Origin: a bacterium
Lineage (GTDB): Bacteria; Bacillota; Bacilli; Lactobacillales; Streptococcaceae
DNA: 36,795 bases
NCBI GenBank assembly: GCA_905221125.1
Contig: CAJNBY010000017.1
Location: 1 to 36,795, forward strand
Direction: 5' to 3'
In this document: positions 32,984-36,795 of the stretch, in pieces
How the letters are laid out: every line of letters starts with the position of its first letter
Position numbering within the stretch: position 1 is the stretch's first letter
The notes under the pieces: generated by a model
Seen by the model: the letters and a program-made list of their open reading frames with translations, nothing else
Told to the model about the DNA's origin: nothing
Database searches by the model: none
Position numbers and translations under genes: made by a program

Positions 32984-33062
32984 AAAAAAATATAGAGAAA
33001 CCAGCAAAGATAAGGTTCGCAAGCCATGGTTAGAGTTTTTCGGGAATAAACCCTTTGCCCAA
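32984..33062 (+). pseudogene. Third Rpn fragment
   Basis: About 79 nt matching the KYRKTSKD…KPWLEFFGNKPF segment of the two upstream copies, then a stop. It has no start codon or Shine-Dalgarno and is a remnant. Confidence 0.8.
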
Positions 33063-33406
33063 TAATAAGCTTTCATCAATCCGCTGTCTATAAAAAGTAA
33101 GGATAGGCAGTCTACCATTTAAAATAAAATAATGACAGGTTTTTCCGAAGTAAAAGGTAAGATCTGTTTTTTATTTATATTAAATTTTATAGTTTAGATG
33201 TTTTAAATATGAGTATAATAACACTTGCATATATATATATATAATTCTTAAAAAATGCTCATAAACACGATTGTTGTAGTATTTCTGTTTTGAATAAACT
33301 TTATGTAAACACTTGATTTCGAATTCTAAAAGTATTAATATAGTGTTGAGATATTATGTTTCAAAGCTTTTTAGCTAATCAATTGAAACAATGAAAGGAT
33401 ATGCTT
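33062..33406. other. AT-rich spacer before the surface-protein gene
   Basis: 345 nt without a credible gene. It contains a TA dinucleotide run (33228-33243), TATAAT at 33213-33218, and a plausible promoter TTGATT (33313-33318), 17 bp, TAATAT (33336-33341) about 66 nt before the start codon. No repeat family is recognised. Confidence 0.5.
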
Positions 33407-36400
33407 ATGTTTGGTAAAAAGCGTGACGATAATGGTGAAAAACTTTACCGTTATTCTATAAGAAAGTACCATTTTGGTGCTGCGAGTGTGGCGATTGCAG
33501 CGCTCATCTTTTTTGCGAATGGAGTAGCCAAGGCGGATATGCCCGTCTCTCCTGCAACAGCCAATACTGAAAAAGTGGGGGTTGCTGTTACTGGTCTGAC
33601 AGAGGGAGTTCCACCTACAGAGGGACATTCAGAAAAATCACAGGAAGTAGGATCTGAGAAAGAGGCAATTGCTAAGAAATCAGTTGATAAGTCTGCTCTT
33701 AATCAGGCTCTTAGTGACCTTCAAGCAGAGATTGCTAAGATAGATAATGGGAAGTTGTCAAGTCTAGATAGTCAGATTTCTCAATTAACTGACGAAAGCA
33801 AACGTTTGCTTGGAGATGAAAATACATCTGAAGAAGCAGTTGCAACCTTAGTGGGTCGAGTTCAAGCTATGACAGAGCAGGTACGTCAACTACAGTCTAA
33901 AGAGAATGGAAAAGAAGTAGAAGATAATAGCTTGAATTCTAAGCAGGATTCTATATCTGATAAAGATAATGAGAAAAATACTCCGGTTGTCAAAGATAAA
34001 ATAGTAGAAGATAAAAGAACTGCTGTTTTGAATAAAAAGAGCACGGAATTATCTGCAGGTACCGAAAATAAAACGATTACTGTATCTGATGAGTCGTATA
34101 TAGTAAAAGAAGGGGAAGTTAAGAAAGAATTACCGACCTATACTAATGAAGGTGATGGAGTTTACAAATTAAAAGATGAGTTAGAATTTATTTATAAAAC
34201 TCTTGAAAAAGCTGGGGCAGATCAATCTAAGATTCAAGCAACAAAAGAAGCTTATGATAAATTTAATGAGGTATTTAGCAGGGGAGAAACTATTAGTCAA
34301 GAGGATTTTGAAGCTGCTGTTCTCAATCTTAAGAAATCTCGTGAGATTATCGAAACTGTACTTAAGGATAAATCTAGTCAAGCTTCCGTAGATGAAATGA
34401 TAAATTCTCAACCGCGTAGTAGCGATGAAGAATTACCTAGTAGAGGTAGAGGTCGGACTAGAACAACGCGTACGGTTCGTGAAGGAAAGGTAAATTATGC
34501 TAACTCAGTAGAGTCTTTCTTCGAAGATGGAAAAAAAGGAGACTCACCATACGATAAGTATACTTATATATTCTATTCTAGAAGACAGGTTAATGCTATC
34601 GATAATGCTGATAGACGTGTTTCTGAAGCTAGAAATCAAATTTATGCTGATGTGACTCCTACTGATAGTGGCTTTAAATGGGATATTTATATTAATCGAA
34701 GTAAATATGATTTAAGTGATTCAGTTGCCTGGTTTACAATACCTAATGGTCAGGATTTGAAGAGAGGAAGCGTGGATATATCTTGGAAGAGTGCTGCAGG
34801 AGGATATGCGACTTCTCCTAATGATGGTACTATCGCTGGAGCTCTTAGAGCAGCTGGGTTTAAAAATGTAACAGAAGGTACCCCTCAAGATTCGCGAGTT
34901 GATAAATCGGGGAATAGTACGGTAAATAAAAAGTATAATTCTGGGAATTTAAGAGTGCTATCTCATAGCGGAGGGATAACGGGACAAAATCCTTATAAAA
35001 AGCACTTAGAAACTGGAGAGGAAACAAGATTAGCAGAAGAAAAATTTGGAATTATTGAAAATAGTGGAGGAAAACTGTTTTATTTTGAGCCAAATCAGGA
35101 TTTGAAAACGTATCATCTTTCTTTTGAAACTACAGGGAATAATAACATTAATAAATTGGCGTATGCTGTAGGGATGAAGGGAGAAAGAACGGATGATGAT
35201 AAACCTAGCTATAAATCTCGTTTCCTTGTAAATCAATGGTATGCTAGAACTAATGGAGAAAAAGATGCTACAGATAGCTTTAAATTTAAAATTATAGGTA
35301 GAGGATATTTTAAAATTGATCAAAATACTCTGAATCCAATTTTTTATCCAGGACATGATGATTATCGTGGAAATAAAAATGGCATTGAATATAAGAATCG
35401 TTATGACTATGTTAATAATCCTCTTCATCCAAAAGTAAACGGAGTTTTAACATATATTGAAGGAGGTAATCATTTAACAGATTATAACGATATAGATATA
35501 ACCTCTTATGGTTACTATTATAATGAAAATGGAGAACGTATTCCTAGAGAAGCTCCAAATGGTAGAGGAGCTAAAGCTCAAGCTAAAGCTAATGGGGAAA
35601 ATTTCACATTTTCGAAAGAGGAGAACGGTGTTCTTAGAACACTTAGTAGAGAAGCGTTAACTTTTGATGCAGTTCGAACTCCAGGGGTACATACTTATCA
35701 TTATAATCGTTCGTTTACTGATGGCTCTCACGATACAGGGAAATTTAGTTTTGTTACGAAACCGAAGACTCCTACGTTTATAACTTCTTTAGAACGTCAG
35801 GCAGGTAACACAATTGATATAAAAGCTGGTAACGGAACCAATGGCTTTGAAATGAGGTTATATAAACGTGAGGCTAATGGTTCTCTGACAGTAGTGAACG
35901 GCACAAATGGAAAACCTCTGACAGCCACCGCTGGAGCTGATGGTGTTGCAACTTTTAATAACGTTAAAGTTGAAATTGCAGATTATGTTGTGAAGACTGT
36001 AGTAGAAGATAAGTGGACAGATTATAACAATACTAGTCATTCAACTGTGGAGTCAGATCCATCTAATAATCGAACTGCAACTGATGGAGTTCCTCCTAAA
36101 ATAAGTGTGAATAATACAAACCTTCCAGAGGTGAATACGCCATCTAATCCGATTTATACAGTTGTTCAAGGCGAACGTTTTAATCCAGTTGTTAAAGTAT
36201 GGGATAATTCTGGAAATATTACTAAATTGTCAATTGGGGGAACTGTACCAATTGGAGTTAACAAAAGTAAATTCGATAATAGTTTTTCTTCTGTAACGAA
36301 TGCAACTGAAGATAGAAAATATACTACTTCAACACTTGATGGTACAGTTAGTTCCGAACAACGTCCTGGACATCATGTGATGACGTTTACAGTTAAGGAT

Positions 36401-36795
36401 GCCAATAATAACGAAAAAAATTATTACTTTAACTATGTAATAAAACCAGCAGTTCCAACGGTAACCAGTACAACAACAGAAAACCGTATATTATCAACCG
36501 ACAAAACAGTGACTGGTAGAGGGGTAGCTGGCGCAAAAATTAAAGTAACGGTAAATAATACAGTACTAAAAGAAACTACAGTACAACCAAACGGAACATG
36601 GTCAGTAACACTTGATAGAGGCTTCAATAGTAATAATGTTTCGAATGTAGGGCAATTACCGGAAAAAGATATTGTCAAAGTAACTCAAAGTGTAGATGGA
36701 GTAGAAAGTTCAGAGAATAACGTTACAGTAGCGGTAGGTGAAACGAGAGTTCAACCATCAGAGACTGATGGTAATAGTGTATATGCAGGTGCTAA
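33407..36795 (+). CDS. YSIRK-type cell-wall surface protein, 3' end beyond the window
   Basis: An open frame of at least 1129 codons with no stop before the window edge. The ATG at 33407 is 7 nt after AAAGGA; an ATG at 33401 is too close to it. The signal peptide has the YSIRK motif at residues 16-20 and cleaves after AKA near 45, predicting septal secretion. A coiled-coil-like stretch follows (about 97-165), then a FIVAR-like helical region (about 255-325), an Arg-rich linker (about 344-360), a large adhesin-like region rich in Tyr, Asn and Gly (about 365-780) and Ig-like domains from about 785. An LPXTG anchor is expected downstream but cannot be seen. Probably an adhesin; the ligand is unknown. 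Confidence 0.88.
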   Translation, partial: MFGKKRDDNGEKLYRYSIRKYHFGAASVAIAALIFFANGVAKADMPVSPATANTEKVGVAVTGLTEGVPPTEGHSEKSQEVGSEKEAIAKKSVDKSALNQALSDLQAEIAKIDNGKLSSLDSQISQLTDESKRLLGDENTSEEAVATLVGRVQAMTEQVRQLQSKENGKEVEDNSLNSKQDSISDKDNEKNTPVVKDKIVEDKRTAVLNKKSTELSAGTENKTITVSDESYIVKEGEVKKELPTYTNEGDGVYKLKDELEFIYKTLEKAGADQSKIQATKEAYDKFNEVFSRGETISQEDFEAAVLNLKKSREIIETVLKDKSSQASVDEMINSQPRSSDEELPSRGRGRTRTTRTVREGKVNYANSVESFFEDGKKGDSPYDKYTYIFYSRRQVNAIDNADRRVSEARNQIYADVTPTDSGFKWDIYINRSKYDLSDSVAWFTIPNGQDLKRGSVDISWKSAAGGYATSPNDGTIAGALRAAGFKNVTEGTPQDSRVDKSGNSTVNKKYNSGNLRVLSHSGGITGQNPYKKHLETGEETRLAEEKFGIIENSGGKLFYFEPNQDLKTYHLSFETTGNNNINKLAYAVGMKGERTDDDKPSYKSRFLVNQWYARTNGEKDATDSFKFKIIGRGYFKIDQNTLNPIFYPGHDDYRGNKNGIEYKNRYDYVNNPLHPKVNGVLTYIEGGNHLTDYNDIDITSYGYYYNENGERIPREAPNGRGAKAQAKANGENFTFSKEENGVLRTLSREALTFDAVRTPGVHTYHYNRSFTDGSHDTGKFSFVTKPKTPTFITSLERQAGNTIDIKAGNGTNGFEMRLYKREANGSLTVVNGTNGKPLTATAGADGVATFNNVKVEIADYVVKTVVEDKWTDYNNTSHSTVESDPSNNRTATDGVPPKISVNNTNLPEVNTPSNPIYTVVQGERFNPVVKVWDNSGNITKLSIGGTVPIGVNKSKFDNSFSSVTNATEDRKYTTSTLDGTVSSEQRPGHHVMTFTVKDANNNEKNYYFNYVIKPAVPTVTSTTTENRILSTDKTVTGRGVAGAKIKVTVNNTVLKETTVQPNGTWSVTLDRGFNSNNVSNVGQLPEKDIVKVTQSVDGVESSENNVTVAVGETRVQPSETDGNSVYAGA

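Noticed and set aside
34181..36678. Minus-strand frames within the surface-protein gene
   Set aside because: The plus-strand frame is open for over 3.3 kb with a YSIRK signal; the opposite frames lack start signals.

Overview
The window is low-GC Gram-positive chromosomal DNA that looks like a mitis-group Streptococcus (S. pneumoniae, S. mitis or S. oralis type). The evidence is the gene content and order (thrS–rpsO–cadD; trmK–Nif3–DadA-like–galE–GT2–ferredoxin–LysM–cmk–phnA; truA–kinase–ECF S component; pepQ–gatD–murT–Har–cshA–codY–pncA), two BOX repeats, and a YSIRK-type surface protein. The species cannot be fixed from the sequence alone. There is no rRNA, prophage, complete insertion sequence or CRISPR array. 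The right-hand edge cuts through a very large surface-protein gene.

Layout. (1) 1-2390: thrS on the minus strand behind a threonine T-box, then a small membrane protein and rpsO with a structured leader. (2) 3245-5100: an unusual repeat-rich block. It holds two copies of a roughly 90-nt RNA-like fold whose stems differ in sequence but stay paired, three copies of a diverged BOX-related repeat, and several strong intrinsic terminators. A cadD cadmium-exporter module with a Cys-rich leader ORF sits inside it, flanked by 57-bp direct repeats. (3) 5061-8676: a four-gene iron-siderophore uptake operon (permease, ATPase, lipoprotein, trilactone-esterase-like hydrolase). (4) 8688-22739: housekeeping genes, including an acyltransferase, a CtpE-like P-type ATPase, tRNA m1A22 methylation, a Nif3-like protein, galE, a polyprenyl-type glycosyltransferase, ferredoxin, cytidylate kinase, PhnA, an MFS carrier, truA and a vitamin kinase with an ECF S component. 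(5) 22756-31345: pepQ, the MurT/GatD peptidoglycan amidation enzymes, the disulfide reductase Har, the DEAD-box helicase, codY with an apparent CodY box, pncA and a tRNA-Leu. (6) 31533-33062: an Rpn-family nuclease gene followed by tandem partial copies of its C-terminal end. (7) 33062-36795: an AT-rich spacer and the start of a cell-wall surface protein.

Most interesting points. The Rpn locus has a full-length PD-(D/E)xQ nuclease with a strong internal Shine-Dalgarno and ATG, plus a duplicated C-terminal domain carrying the same internal start. This fits an intragenic and stand-alone antitoxin arrangement. The rpsO–cadD intergenic block holds a covarying structured RNA element I cannot assign to a known class. 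Four genes (CtpE-like ATPase, ferredoxin, truA, murT) have a good -10 box only 6-7 nt before an ATG with no Shine-Dalgarno, which predicts leaderless mRNAs. Every functional statement is by sequence reading; no database search was run.
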